Assembly: GCF_019459225.1 (NCBI RefSeq)
Contig: NZ_JAIAZY010000010.1
Location: 1-64,000 of the forward strand
Direction of reading: 5' to 3'
Length of the DNA: 64,000 nucleotides
DNA from: Bacillus sp. IITD106
Lineage (GTDB): Bacteria > Bacillota > Bacilli > Bacillales > Bacillaceae_C
Position 1 is the first letter of the stretch, and each line of letters begins with the position of its first letter. The notes under the pieces are model-generated. The model saw only the letters and a list, made by a program, of their open reading frames with translations, had not been told where the DNA came from and ran no database searches. Made by a program: the position numbers and the translations under genes. This document shows positions 53,551 through 62,984 of the stretch, in pieces.

Positions 53551-53614
53551 TTGTTAAACATATTATAATTGGAGATATTATACTTTTTGGTCAATAAGTA
53601 AAGGATGATTTTCG

Positions 53615-54562
53615 ATGGCTCAGCTCATCAAATTACAAGATTATGTAACTCGATATGAAACTGATATGTCTCGGTATCCGGCACAATATGTCCGTTTAAA
53701 AAAGCAGCAGTGGGAGAATTTGAAAGCAGCATGGGAATCTGGGACTCTTCGATTTGATAATGAATTTTCGAATCAAGAGATCTTTGAAGAGAAGCAAAGT
53801 ATCTTCAATAAAATAAGAGGTTGGTTTTCGAGAGAAGACGAAACCATTGTAGAAGAACTTGATATCCAGTTAGAAAAAGAGGAAGAAGATTTCGCTTTTC
53901 GAAACTTTTTACATGCAGCTAATGAACAGGAACTAAAACAGCAATTTCTTGATCATCTCTTCCGTTTTCAAATTAAATGGGCGAGTTCAACTATTCATGA
54001 AAAATCATTTGTAAATGAAGAATATTATGAAAGCGAGAAGCTGCAACATTTTTTGCAGCGACTGCCTGATAATATACTTCTTTTATATGAACCTATTTTT
54101 CTATTGAAAAAAGCTCCTGTTGAGGTAGAGGTTTTACTGCTTACTCCTACTGAGATATGGTGCTTAGCTTTTTTGGAAAAGGAAGACGATGCCGCCTATT
54201 TAGGTTCAACAGACCATTTTTGGGTTGAAAAACACCAGGATCATGAAGCAAAAGTTTTGAATCCTATGATGTCAGCAAACAGAATGGGCAAAATCGTTAA
54301 ACAGCTTTTTAAATTATACGAAGTCGAGCAGCCCATTCGTAAAGCCGTTGTTTCAAGAAATGGATACATCGATTTTCCAGAGGTTCCAGGAGATATATTA
54401 TTGCTAGATAAACGGTCTTATGAAGATTGGTTTCATAGATTGAGAAACTTGGCTTCACCATTAAAAATGATGCAAATTAAAGGCGCGAAAGCCCTTCTGG
54501 AATATTGCCAGACCACCTCCTTTCGCAGGCCAGATTGGGACAAAGAGAATGATGAGGAATGA
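53615..54562 (+). CDS. ytlQ: YtlQ-like protein, possible NERD-type nuclease domain
   Basis: A 315-residue soluble protein of the YtlQ type. The N-terminal 120 residues are charged and helical (LKKQQWENLKAAWESG). The central part (VEVEVLLLTPTEIWCLAFLEKEDDAAYLG near 171-199) resembles the core of nuclease-related NERD domains, where an acidic strand and a xExK-like pair are used; the match is partial. Enzymatic role unproven. It overlaps ytlR by 14 bases, so the two are coupled. Confidence 0.75.
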   Translation: MAQLIKLQDYVTRYETDMSRYPAQYVRLKKQQWENLKAAWESGTLRFDNEFSNQEIFEEKQSIFNKIRGWFSREDETIVEELDIQLEKEEEDFAFRNFLHAANEQELKQQFLDHLFRFQIKWASSTIHEKSFVNEEYYESEKLQHFLQRLPDNILLLYEPIFLLKKAPVEVEVLLLTPTEIWCLAFLEKEDDAAYLGSTDHFWVEKHQDHEAKVLNPMMSANRMGKIVKQLFKLYEVEQPIRKAVVSRNGYIDFPEVPGDILLLDKRSYEDWFHRLRNLASPLKMMQIKGAKALLEYCQTTSFRRPDWDKENDEE

Positions 54563-55493
54563 AAAAAGGAAGCTTATTTTTATTGTAAATCCCGCTGCTA
54601 AAAATGGATACAGTCTACGAATATGGAAGAAATTAAGTAAACAATTAAGAGATATTCCTCATGAAGTTTATTTTACTGAAAAAACAAATGATGGGACTAA
54701 AATCGCAAAAAAAGTAGCGATGAAAGATTCTAATCCACTTCTGATTGTCGCTGTCGGTGGGGATGGGACCATTCACGAAGTAATTAACGGAATCATAAAT
54801 AAGCCTCACGTTACAATCGCCTATATCCCAGCGGGTTCTGGAAATGATTTTGCAAGAGGGTACAGCTTGCCGACTGATCCGATGAAGAGCATTGATTTCA
54901 TTAAATCGCTAATAGATTCTCCCGCAACTTTATTTGACGCAGGAATATATACAACCAATAAAGCCGAGAGTGGCGTTTTTGTAAATAGTGTCGGGGCGGG
55001 ATTTGATGCATTGATTTCTATGAAGGGAAATCAATCAAAGGCAAAAAAATGGTTAAATTCCATCTCACTTGGAAAACTCGTTTATACATACTTTATCCTT
55101 ACGGAACTCTTTCGTTATCGTCCAACTACGTTAACGCTTGAGGTGGATGGCGAAAAGAAAATATATGAGAAAACTTGGTTTGTCACGATATCCAACCAGC
55201 AGTATTTTGGTGGAGGAATGAAAATCGCTCCACATGCAGATGCGAGGGACGGAGAATTCAATATAACAGTGGTCCATAACTTATCTAAATTAAAACTACT
55301 GTTCATTTTCATGACCGTTTTTTGGGGCGGCCATTTAAAATATAAAGAGGTAGATTCATATAATGGCCGGGAAATTTCTATACGTTTTGAACAACCAGTA
55401 CGGGTCCATGCTGATGGGGAGGATATTGCAGAAACTCCGTTTTATGTAAAAATTTCTCCCAAAAGCTGGGGTCTAATCCAAAAAGCAGAATAA
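54549..55493 (+). CDS. ytlR: diacylglycerol/lipid kinase YtlR
   Basis: A 314-residue kinase of the DAGK-catalytic/sphingosine kinase family. FIVNPAAKNG near 11-20, VGGDGTIHEVINGI near 72-85 (phosphate-binding GGDGT) and YIPAGSGNDFARGY near 96-109 are the nucleotide and metal-site motifs. ISNQQYFGGGMKIAPHADARDGEFNI is the conserved C-terminal stretch. DgkB is the main Bacillus enzyme; YtlR is a paralogue whose lipid substrate is unknown. The start lies within the ytlQ end. Confidence 0.9.
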   Translation: MMRNEKRKLIFIVNPAAKNGYSLRIWKKLSKQLRDIPHEVYFTEKTNDGTKIAKKVAMKDSNPLLIVAVGGDGTIHEVINGIINKPHVTIAYIPAGSGNDFARGYSLPTDPMKSIDFIKSLIDSPATLFDAGIYTTNKAESGVFVNSVGAGFDALISMKGNQSKAKKWLNSISLGKLVYTYFILTELFRYRPTTLTLEVDGEKKIYEKTWFVTISNQQYFGGGMKIAPHADARDGEFNITVVHNLSKLKLLFIFMTVFWGGHLKYKEVDSYNGREISIRFEQPVRVHADGEDIAETPFYVKISPKSWGLIQKAE

Positions 55494-55578
55494 GACGAAA
55501 AAATAATTCGGTTATTTTAGGTTTTCCTTAAAAACGTCTTGACGAAAAATGAGGATTAGATATAAAATTTAATAACTG

Positions 55579-55621
55579 ATAGCTATTGTAGTCGAATATT
55601 TTTCAATAGCTGTCTTTTTTT
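55579..55621 (+). terminator. ytlR terminator
   Basis: GATAGCTATTG / CAATAGCTGTC, then seven T or more. Any start codon of the next gene placed here would fall in the T run. Confidence 0.85.
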
Positions 55622-55685
55622 GTTGAATAGGGTTATTACGAATTCGGGGATTTTCTCCGTTGATATAAACGAAGGTGAACATAAA

Positions 55686-56465
55686 GTGGATTTTTCATTA
55701 GGGCAGGATTGGGAAATCACTCCTGCTGGCGGGGCAACAGGGGAAGCTTTTTTTGCAAAAAAAGATAATAAAAAGCTGTTTCTAAAGCGTAATTCTTCAC
55801 CATTTCTCGCTGTGTTATCGGCAGAGGGGATTGTTCCGAAGTTAATTTGGACAAAAAGAATGGAAAACGGTGATGTCATTACGGCCCAGCAATATTTAAT
55901 TGGCAGGGAGTTTACACCGAATGAAATGGCTGATAAAAGGGCAGCGAAATTATTAAAAAAGATACATGATTCGCAGCCTCTATTAATGATGCTTACACGT
56001 ATGGGCAAGTCTCCATACGGCCCTGCACAAATGCTTGATGAGGTAGACTCCACACTTGATGAAGCATTACAGAATGTCAAATTGGTGAAAGATGCTCATG
56101 CGTTTCTAAAAAAAGAAGTGTCCAATATTGAATGTAATGAATGGGCTGTTTGCCACGGTGATGTAAATCATAATAATTGGCTCATTTCTGATAAAAATAA
56201 AATCTATCTGATTGATTGGGATGGCGCGATGATTGCCGATCCTGCCATGGATCTTGGACTGCTTCTTCATTGGTATATACCGAAAACCGATTGGGAAAAA
56301 TGGCTCGATCAATACGGAAAAACATTGACGGAAGAGCTTGAATTAAGAATGAAATGGTATACGATTGCTCATACGCTGTTGTCAATTCAATGGCATAAGA
56401 ACAAAAATCGATTTCGTGAAATGGAATATTGGCTTAATTATTTAGATGATTTTAACTACGAATAA
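55686..56465 (+). CDS. ytmP: aminoglycoside/choline-kinase-like phosphotransferase YtmP
   Basis: A 259-residue APH-family kinase. It begins MDFSLGQDWEITPAGGATGEAFFAKK (nucleotide-binding glycines, then the Lys in KLFLKRNSSPFLAVLSAEGIVPKL). The catalytic CHGDVNHNNWLIS near 156-168 and the metal motif YLIDWDGAMIADPAMDLG near 175-192 are intact. Substrate unknown. Start GTG 55686 has GAAGGTGA seven bases upstream; a TTG at 55620 lies in the preceding terminator. ytmP-ytzH-trmB is the B. subtilis order. Confidence 0.88.
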   Translation: MDFSLGQDWEITPAGGATGEAFFAKKDNKKLFLKRNSSPFLAVLSAEGIVPKLIWTKRMENGDVITAQQYLIGREFTPNEMADKRAAKLLKKIHDSQPLLMMLTRMGKSPYGPAQMLDEVDSTLDEALQNVKLVKDAHAFLKKEVSNIECNEWAVCHGDVNHNNWLISDKNKIYLIDWDGAMIADPAMDLGLLLHWYIPKTDWEKWLDQYGKTLTEELELRMKWYTIAHTLLSIQWHKNKNRFREMEYWLNYLDDFNYE

Positions 56466-56734
56466 GAATTGATTTGACCTACCCACTGGGAGAGTTCTTC
56501 CTGGTGGGCGTTTATATGGCTTTCGAGATTGGAAGAATTTTTCCCAGACTGACAATAAGTATAAATTTCTTCCAGGAGCGGCTGCAGTTCAGGGGATACG
56601 GAATCATTGGCGAGCAAGGATTTTACTAGTCTTCCTATTTGTTCACATTCCGAAACCGATCCACAGCAATCTTCTAGGTGATTAACCAAAATATCCTGAA
56701 GTAAATTAACTTGGTCTTGGTGGCTAAGTGACAT
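56456..56734 (-). CDS. ytzH: YtzH-like protein
   Basis: A 92-residue helical acidic protein, matching the YtzH family in length and sequence plan (MSLSHQDQVNLLQDILVNHL, a CCGSVSECEQI cysteine cluster, ELSQWVGQIN). Three cysteines in a short stretch (C23, C24, C30) could bind metal, but this is a guess. AAAGGAG before the ATG. It runs against its neighbours, and its end overlaps the ytmP end by ten bases. Confidence 0.88.
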   Translation of the reverse strand: MSLSHQDQVNLLQDILVNHLEDCCGSVSECEQIGRLVKSLLANDSVSPELQPLLEEIYTYCQSGKNSSNLESHINAHQEELSQWVGQINSYS

Positions 56735-56828
56735 AAAGAAATCTCCTTTTTACGCTAATCATTTTGTTGCTAGTGTACGGAGAAGGGATTGCTTTTATTC
56801 ATACAAATATACATGAGGTGTAACATCC

Positions 56829-57464
56829 ATGCGTTTAAGACATAAGCCTTGGGCAAAAGAAAAAATCGCGAACTATCCACAATACGTCATTCCAGATCCA
56901 GCGCAATACAGAGGAAACTGGGATGCTTTGTTTAAAAATAATCAGCCTATCCATATTGAAGTCGGTACAGGAAAGGGACGTTTTGTAACTGAAATGGCAA
57001 GAGCCAATCCTGACATAAATTATATCGGAATTGAGCTTCAGGAAAGTGTGATAGTAGCTGCACTTGATCGGTTGATCGAGGCTGAGCTTCCTAATGTAAA
57101 ATTGTTAAATACGAATGGTGAGGATTTGCAAAAGTTTTTTGCTAAAGGTGACGTGGAACGAATCTATTTGAACTTTTCCGATCCATGGCCAAAAAATCGT
57201 CATGAAAAAAGACGGCTGACTCACGAATCCTTTTTGCGTATATATGAAGAAATTTTAATTGATCATGGAGAGATTCATTTTAAAACGGATAATCGTGGTC
57301 TATTTGAATATTCTTTAGTAAGTTTTTCAACATTTGGCCTTCTATTAAAATTTGTAAGTTTAGATTTACACAATAGTGATTTCGAAGGAAATATTATGAC
57401 AGAATACGAAGAGAAATTTTCATCGAAAGGTCATCCGATTTATCGATGTGAAGTGAAATATTAA
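56829..57464 (+). CDS. trmB: tRNA (guanine46-N7)-methyltransferase TrmB
   Basis: A 211-residue methyltransferase making m7G46 in the tRNA variable loop. SAM motif [15 protein letters not shown] near 39-53, then [14 protein letters not shown], and the catalytic [22 protein letters not shown] near 114-135, invariant in TrmB. GAGGTG before the ATG. YtmQ in B. subtilis. Confidence 0.96.
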   Translation: MRLRHKPWAKEKIANYPQYVIPDPAQYRGNWDALFKNNQPIHIEVGTGKGRFVTEMARANPDINYIGIELQESVIVAALDRLIEAELPNVKLLNTNGEDLQKFFAKGDVERIYLNFSDPWPKNRHEKRRLTHESFLRIYEEILIDHGEIHFKTDNRGLFEYSLVSFSTFGLLLKFVSLDLHNSDFEGNIMTEYEEKFSSKGHPIYRCEVKY

Positions 57465-57491
57465 AATCCGCTAAGTTTAGTGGATTTTTTT
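57464..57491 (+). terminator. trmB terminator
   Basis: AAATCCGCTAA / TTAGTGGATTT with one mismatch, followed by a long T run. Confidence 0.9.
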
Positions 57492-57542
57492 TTATGGGGC
57501 TTCAATGTTAAAATGATCATAAAGAGATGGAAGGATGTAGAT

Positions 57543-58394
57543 ATGATGGAGGTTTTTAAACTAGGAGCCATCACCTTAACATGGCTGAATGGCGGCGTCA
57601 CACATATGGATGGTGGCGCGATGTTTGGAGTTGTCCCAAAACCATTGTGGTCGAAAAAATATCCCGTAAATGAAAAGAATCAAATTGAATTACGGACAGA
57701 TCCCATTTTCCTACAAATTAATGATAAAAATATATTGATTGAATCTGGCATTGGAAACGGAAAATTGACTGATAAACAAAGAAGAAATTTTGGAGTGACA
57801 GAGGAATCAAACATATCAGAATCGCTCGCGGAGTTAGGATTAACTCCTGAGAATATCGACATTATTTGTATGACACATCTTCATTTTGATCATGCTTGCG
57901 GGTTAACAAAACCAGCTGGAGACGGTTTTGCTTCCGTTTTTCCGAATGCGGTCATTTATACATCTGAAGTCGAATGGAACGAAATGAGAAATCCAAATAT
58001 TCGTTCGCAAAATACATATTGGAAAGAAAACTGGGAGCCAATAAAGGATCAAGTAGTGACTTTTAAAGAAAGGCAAGAAATTGAAGGAGCCATCACGATG
58101 ATTCATACTGGCGGACATAGTGACGGTCATTCCATCATTGTGATTGAAAGTGAAGGGGAGCGTCTAGTCCATATGGGGGATCTCATGCCGACTCATGCAC
58201 ATCAGAATATTCTTTGGGTTCTAGCTTATGATGATTATCCAATGGATTCGATTCGTGCAAAACAAGAGTGGATTCCCTCGACGATGAAGGCGGAAAATTG
58301 GTTTACTTTTTATCATGATGGGCATTATCGTGCGTTGAAATGGGACGCGGAAGGGAATATGTTGGATTCAGTGAAAAGAAACAGGGAAGAATAG
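57543..58394 (+). CDS. ytnP: quorum-quenching lactonase YtnP (metallo-beta-lactamase fold)
   Basis: A 283-residue metallo-beta-lactamase-fold lactonase. The metal-binding HLHFDH is in [13 protein letters not shown] near 107-119, a later His in [11 protein letters not shown] near 189-199, and Asp/His in [13 protein letters not shown] near 212-224. B. subtilis YtnP degrades N-acyl homoserine lactones and blocks Streptomyces signalling. The ATG at 57543 (or the next codon) has GGAAGGATG upstream; the frame is open into the trmB terminator but has no site there. A large repeat field follows. Confidence 0.93.
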   Translation: MMEVFKLGAITLTWLNGGVTHMDGGAMFGVVPKPLWSKKYPVNEKNQIELRTDPIFLQINDKNILIESGIGNGKLTDKQRRNFGVTEESNISESLAELGLTPENIDIICMTHLHFDHACGLTKPAGDGFASVFPNAVIYTSEVEWNEMRNPNIRSQNTYWKENWEPIKDQVVTFKERQEIEGAITMIHTGGHSDGHSIIVIESEGERLVHMGDLMPTHAHQNILWVLAYDDYPMDSIRAKQEWIPSTMKAENWFTFYHDGHYRALKWDAEGNMLDSVKRNREE

Positions 58395-58484
58395 TTTTTC
58401 GATTCATTAATCTTACTGAAAAATAAAAAGCTATTAGGTGAACCAGGTTCAACTAGTCGGATTGTTGGTATTTTTATCGAATAA

Positions 58485-59045
58485 TCAAGTTATTGAGTCC
58501 TTTCGAGTGAGGGAGTTAGCATGGTTTCGATAGGTGCCCTTCATGACAGAAACAATCCAGCTGAAGGTAACCAATCCACGTATTGATGCCCTTCGTGACT
58601 AGAACAATCCGGCTGAAGGTAACCAATCCACGTATTGGTGCCCTTCATGACAGAAACAATCCAGCTGAAGGTAACCAATCTACATATTGGTGCCCTTCGT
58701 GACAGAAACAATCCAGCTGAAGGTAACCAATCCACGTATAGGTGCCCTTCGTGACTAAAACAATCGAGCTGAAGGTAACCAATCCACGTATTGGTGCCCT
58801 TCGTGAGTGAAACAATCCAGCTGAAGGTAACCAATCCACGTATAGGTGCCCTTCGTGACTGAAACATCAAGTTATTGAGTCCTTTCGAGTGAGGAAGTAA
58901 GCAATTGAAAGGTCTCAATTGGATTATGGAGTCCTTTTCGCGTAAGAGAAAATAGCTAGTAAATGGTCTCAAACAGCTTACAATGTCCACTAGTCCTAAT
59001 CATTTTACTAAGAAAGGGTCTCAATCAAGTTATTGAGACCCTTTG
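58485..59045 (+). repeat. composite 52-bp-period tandem repeat field
   Basis: The core is six full units and part of a seventh (58535-58865), starting TGCCCTTCGTGACAGAAACA and ending CCAATCCACGTATTGG. TGCCCTTC recurs at 58535, 58587, 58639, 58691, 58743, 58795 and 58847, always 52 apart. ACCAAT/ATTGGT makes a small inverted repeat across each junction. On both sides lies a second unit (TATTGAGTCCTTTCGAGTGA) at 58491 and 58873; degenerate versions follow at about 58925, 58979 and 59031, again 52-54 apart. The rest of the gap (58395-58484) shows nothing. Confidence 0.85.
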
Positions 59046-59070
59046 TAAACTTCAAATTTTACATCGAAAT

Positions 59071-59382
59071 TTATATTGGATATATATCAAGAACGCTTCC
59101 TGTATAAGCGTCAGCAATGAATTCATATTGCTGGCGTTCTCCGTTTTGTCTCCTCGAAATACCTCCACGATATACTTTTGTTTGAATGGCATATTTTTTA
59201 TAGTCCTCAGGCTTCATTTGCATCCAAGAACCGTCAATTTTACCTTCTTTTTTAAATGCGCGCTTTACATTCGCAAGAACCTCTTCTCCAGATAAAGGCA
59301 TCGTCTCATTCAATTTTTTACTTAAACAATAACCTCCGACTATACCAGCCGCCGCCCCAGCAACAAAAGATTTCCAATCCAA
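59071..59382 (-). CDS. PepSY-domain membrane-anchored protein
   Basis: A 103-residue protein with a short glycine-rich membrane segment at the start (MDWKSFVAGAAAGIVGGYCL) and a PepSY-like domain after it: LANVKRAFKKEGKIDGSWMQM, then YRGGISRRQNGERQQYEFIADAYTGSVLDIY. PepSY domains often restrain proteases; the partner here is unknown. The start is TTG 59382, six bases behind GGAGGTG. Converges on the repeat field. Confidence 0.82.
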   Translation of the reverse strand: MDWKSFVAGAAAGIVGGYCLSKKLNETMPLSGEEVLANVKRAFKKEGKIDGSWMQMKPEDYKKYAIQTKVYRGGISRRQNGERQQYEFIADAYTGSVLDIYPI

Positions 59383-59540
59383 ACCTTGCACCTCCGCGTA
59401 TATCAACTAATTTCAGTATACAGGAACTGGTGGCATTCTTCCATTCGTTGATATAGTAAAGAAAATGAAATAATTTAGCATAAATGAAAACCGTCCCTAT
59501 ACGTACATCGTCAAATAATTGAAAGGCAAGGGGGAACATA

Positions 59541-60122
59541 GTGGTTACAAATCGTTGCAACGAATCAAGTATGACTGAATTAAATAATAGCTATTATACG
59601 ATTGCGGATAAAGAATTATGGCTAAACGAAATCATGGACACTTATGGTGATGATGTTATTTGGCTTGCTTATAGTTATGTAAGGGATCGAGCTATTGCTG
59701 AAGATCTGGCACAAAATACGTTTATAAAATGCTATCAACATGCAGACAGTTTTCGTGGAGATTCTTCTCTAAAAACGTGGATATACAGAATTGCCATTAA
59801 CTGTTGCAAAGATTATTTAAGAAGTTCGTATTTTAAGAGAATGTTACCTACGAACCTTATTCATCATTTCATTCATGAATCTTTCGCTTCGCCGGAATCT
59901 ATTTATATGAAAAAAGATACATCCAACGCGTTAATTGAGCATGTATTTAGTTTAGCCCCGAAATATAGAGAAGTCGTTATGCTGTATTACTTTGAAAACC
60001 TAAAAATCCAGGAAATCGAGGATATCCTGAATATAAAAGTCAATACGATAAAAACCCGATTACGAAAAGCAAGAGCGATTTTAAAAGAAAATATTGAGAA
60101 GGGGGGATACCCTTTTGACTAA
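59541..60122 (+). CDS. ECF-type RNA polymerase sigma factor
   Basis: A 193-residue ECF sigma factor. Region 2 is near 30-100 (DDVIWLAYSYVRDRAIAEDLAQNTFIKCYQ ... GDSSLKTWIYRIAINCCKDYLRS), region 4 near 125-185 (LAPKYREVVMLYYFENLKIQEIEDILNIKVNTIKTRLRKARAILKE). Start GTG behind AAGGGGG. It overlaps the next gene by eight bases; that gene encodes a one-helix protein fitting an anti-sigma factor. No close match to the seven B. subtilis ECF factors is evident to me. Confidence 0.92.
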   Translation: MVTNRCNESSMTELNNSYYTIADKELWLNEIMDTYGDDVIWLAYSYVRDRAIAEDLAQNTFIKCYQHADSFRGDSSLKTWIYRIAINCCKDYLRSSYFKRMLPTNLIHHFIHESFASPESIYMKKDTSNALIEHVFSLAPKYREVVMLYYFENLKIQEIEDILNIKVNTIKTRLRKARAILKENIEKGGYPFD

Positions 60123-61029
60123 GAAATTAAAAGAACTAAGAAACACTTTGCTGCAATCGGAATTAAAAGATGTAAAGTTTAGACACAAAAACAAAGAAAA
60201 TGTCTTTAACCAACTCCACGCACATTCAAAAAAGCGGTATAATTGGCTGCCAATGACTCTTAGTTTCATCGTTGTTTTCACATTTATCTTTACGGGTTTT
60301 CTATTTTTAAAGGATTATATGACACAACCTAGTCTACAAAGTGAATCACATGCAAATAAACAAAATGAAGAAATTGGAATGGAAAAAGAAGACGTTCGAT
60401 CACTTATGCTTAATACTGCCAACCATTTTAACTCAGCAAAAGGAATCTTCGTTTTTAAGGATGAATTCCTCTCTGAGACTTTGGAATATGAAGTAAGTTC
60501 GAATGAAGGTGCTTATATAAAAACTAAAATAGATAAACAGGATATCAATAATGCTCTTGAAAAAAAAGTATTAGATAAAACGGAAATTTTTAATGGGAAT
60601 CAGCTTTTAACCCTTTACGAGGAGAGTAAAAAATATGAGTTATCCAGCCTTACTAACGAGGAGCATCCTTTTGCAGGAACAGCGGAAAAATCATTATATC
60701 CAAATGATATAGCGGAAATGTTTTTGAAGGACGAGAAACGGTGGCTTGTTGGAAACCATATCACAACATTTCTTGATCGAAAAGCAATCGAAATTAAAGG
60801 AGAATTTGACGAGGAAAACTCTATAAAATTTGCAGCATCTACGTTTAGATTATGGGTTGATAAGGAAACTGGAATTTTACTTAAAATGGAATTGACCAAC
60901 AAAAAAGGTCGGGTCATTGAGTCACTGGAAACTAAAAAAATTGAGCTTAATCAATCCGTAGATAAAAATAAGTTTTCAATTGTTATACCTGATGAGTATA
61001 CACATGCAGAAGGTAACGGGGCGGACTGA
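60115..61029 (+). CDS. putative anti-sigma factor, single-pass membrane protein
   Basis: A 304-residue protein: basic cytoplasmic head (1-45, MTKKLKELRNTLLQSELKDV), one membrane helix near 48-68 (LPMTLSFIVVFTFIFTGFLF), then a large extracytoplasmic domain resembling the LolA/MucB-like sensor parts of some anti-sigma factors (EISGNQLLTLYEE-like and LFRLWVDKETGILLKME-like segments). No ZAS zinc motif is visible in the head. The anti-sigma role is inferred from gene order and topology. Start TTG 60115 behind AAGGGGGGA, coupled to the sigma gene. Confidence 0.78.
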   Translation: MTKKLKELRNTLLQSELKDVKFRHKNKENVFNQLHAHSKKRYNWLPMTLSFIVVFTFIFTGFLFLKDYMTQPSLQSESHANKQNEEIGMEKEDVRSLMLNTANHFNSAKGIFVFKDEFLSETLEYEVSSNEGAYIKTKIDKQDINNALEKKVLDKTEIFNGNQLLTLYEESKKYELSSLTNEEHPFAGTAEKSLYPNDIAEMFLKDEKRWLVGNHITTFLDRKAIEIKGEFDEENSIKFAASTFRLWVDKETGILLKMELTNKKGRVIESLETKKIELNQSVDKNKFSIVIPDEYTHAEGNGAD

Positions 61030-61065
61030 ATATCCGGACACATCTGATTAGAATGGAGGTTTACA

Positions 61066-62199
61066 ATGAAAAAAATATTGCTCGTTTCCTTCGTGCTTAC
61101 TTTATTTTTACTTTGTGGTTGCTTTCCGACGGGTAAACCGAAAGATTCTGCAATAAAAGTGAAGGAACCCCGATCAGATTTAAACATCCCTGACGCGATA
61201 GACATGGAATTAGACAAAAATTTAACCGTAAACGCAAAGGTTAAAGTAAGTGAAACGGATCATTTATCAATTACCGCCATTACCTTAAAACACTTTGATG
61301 AAAACCTAGTGAAAAATACTCTGTTGGAAAATAAAATGGTGGCAACAACCGATGAAGATCCTAATTTCTTGCATCCTGATTACAAAGATATCACCATTCT
61401 CACTACTGATGAATCGTATTTAAGAATGGAAGTAGGCGGTATATTTTATGAAGATGCCTATTATAGTGAACGTGAATATGACAGTAACATTATGGGAACT
61501 AGCTATTTTATACGTTCAGATTTAAAAAATGTATTTAAAAAATCATCCCTTGCTGATCTAAATAAAGATGAGGCAATCGAAAAGGTTAGAAATGCAGTAA
61601 ATCAGGTTGGCATTTCACAGCTAGGAAGTCCGGATGTGATTGCACTGGACTTTGAAACATTGGAGAGTGAATGGGAGGATTATGAGGGAAAACATGGCAA
61701 ACACCCGCGCAAATGGGAAAAGGATGATGAAGCGTACGTCGTGATTTTTCCGGTGCAATATCATAACACAAACATAACAAATAAAGGGTATTTCAATGCT
61801 GATAGTCAGTTGCCAGTAATCGGAAGCAGAATTATGGGAGTGGTGAATAAGCGTGGATTAATTGCTTTTACGGCGAGCGGCATTTATGAGGTTGGGGAAA
61901 AGAAGAATGACCATATTACTCCCATTTCTCTGAAAACTGCTCTTCAACTAGTAAAGGATAAGTATAAGGACGTTATCATATCAGATCCGATTGATATTTT
62001 TAATATTGCGTTAGAATATGTCCCGACTGTATCAAACACAAATAATATTACATATGAGCTTGTACCTGCATGGGTTTTCACGGGGAGGCAGGAGGTAACC
62101 TTTAACAGTAAGGAAGGGTCGACGAAGGGCTTTGCTGAGTTTACGATCATGATTCATGCGGAAACAGGCCAAGAGATTCGTATAGGGGGGCCATACTAA
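61066..62199 (+). CDS. lipoprotein of the sigma-factor operon
   Basis: A 377-residue lipoprotein. Signal peptide MKKILLVSFVLTLFLLCGC, lipidated Cys in the LCGC lipobox near residue 19. The mature part has acidic linkers and PepSY-like stretches (KTALQLVKDKYKDVIIS and LVPAWVFTG ... IMIHAETGQEIRIGG near the end), as in YycI/YycH-like and similar surface sensors. No enzymatic motif. GGAGG before the ATG. Its TAA shares a base with the ATG of the following permease gene. Confidence 0.85.
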   Translation: MKKILLVSFVLTLFLLCGCFPTGKPKDSAIKVKEPRSDLNIPDAIDMELDKNLTVNAKVKVSETDHLSITAITLKHFDENLVKNTLLENKMVATTDEDPNFLHPDYKDITILTTDESYLRMEVGGIFYEDAYYSEREYDSNIMGTSYFIRSDLKNVFKKSSLADLNKDEAIEKVRNAVNQVGISQLGSPDVIALDFETLESEWEDYEGKHGKHPRKWEKDDEAYVVIFPVQYHNTNITNKGYFNADSQLPVIGSRIMGVVNKRGLIAFTASGIYEVGEKKNDHITPISLKTALQLVKDKYKDVIISDPIDIFNIALEYVPTVSNTNNITYELVPAWVFTGRQEVTFNSKEGSTKGFAEFTIMIHAETGQEIRIGGPY

Positions 62200-62984
62200 T
62201 GAAAAAAAGAGCATTCAAGATGTGCATGTTGCAACTTTTTTCGGCACCTCTATTTTATCTTTCTATTATTGGAGTAACGGTTCTTTGTTTTATTAGTATT
62301 TCAGAGAGAATATCCTTATCGGATCCAGGTATTACAGTAGCCTATTGTCTTGATATATTCCTAGGATTGACAATGTTTAAAAAATTGGTCGTTCTTTTTG
62401 CTGCCATTCCTTATGTATCGAGCTTTTGCGCTGATTGGAAATATCAATACATAAAGTCTATCGTCATTCGAGCCGGAATAAAGAGGTATGTTTGGTCAAA
62501 AATGATTACTTGTTTTATAAGCGGATTTTTAACTGTGTTTATAGGACTTCTTTTTTTTATCGTCATTTTATCGTTTAAAATGCCATATTTTCCAAGCGAA
62601 AATATAGAACAGTCCATTTACCCACCGTTTGGCCCGCTGGCTGAGGGGCAGATCCCGATATTATATTTATTGTCACACATGGTCGTTTTTAGCTTGGCTG
62701 CTTCATTATGGACAGTAGTTGGACTTACGATGTCTGCATTTATCCCCATTCCTTTCGTAGCAATAGCCACTCCTGTGGTTGCAAGTTATATTCTGGAAGA
62801 ATTAACAGCGTTATTTCCAAGTTGGATTAATTTACATGCTTTAACAAATAGTATGGATGTCATCCATCAAGGTCCATTGATTAGTCTGTTTTACTTTTGT
62901 TTCGTTTTCATATTATTTTCTCTTCTAGCAGGTTTATTGTTTGATTTTCAAGTGAGGAGGCGAATTCGTAATGAGGTTGTTTAA
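62199..62984 (+). CDS. ABC-2-like permease subunit 1
   Basis: A 261-residue integral membrane protein with six hydrophobic segments (about 15-35, 45-75, 100-128, 150-175, 180-205, 225-250). The cytoplasmic loop SSFCADWKYQYIKSIVIRAGIKRYVWSKMI is the kind of ATPase-coupling loop seen in ABC-2 exporters, where E/DxxxxxxxxxxxRxGxxxxxxxK recurs. No ATPase gene lies in the window. Start ATG overlaps the lipoprotein stop by one base. Confidence 0.75.
   Translation: MKKRAFKMCMLQLFSAPLFYLSIIGVTVLCFISISERISLSDPGITVAYCLDIFLGLTMFKKLVVLFAAIPYVSSFCADWKYQYIKSIVIRAGIKRYVWSKMITCFISGFLTVFIGLLFFIVILSFKMPYFPSENIEQSIYPPFGPLAEGQIPILYLLSHMVVFSLAASLWTVVGLTMSAFIPIPFVAIATPVVASYILEELTALFPSWINLHALTNSMDVIHQGPLISLFYFCFVFILFSLLAGLLFDFQVRRRIRNEVV

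Noticed and set aside
58535-58865. Possible CRISPR array
   Set aside because: Units follow each other with no unique spacers between them, and no cas gene is nearby.
58541-58990. 149-codon open frame on the minus strand with a repeated peptide pattern
   Set aside because: It is created by the 52-bp repeats. The period is not a multiple of three, so the peptide passes through all three readings of the same DNA, and a second frame is open as well. No ribosome binding site.
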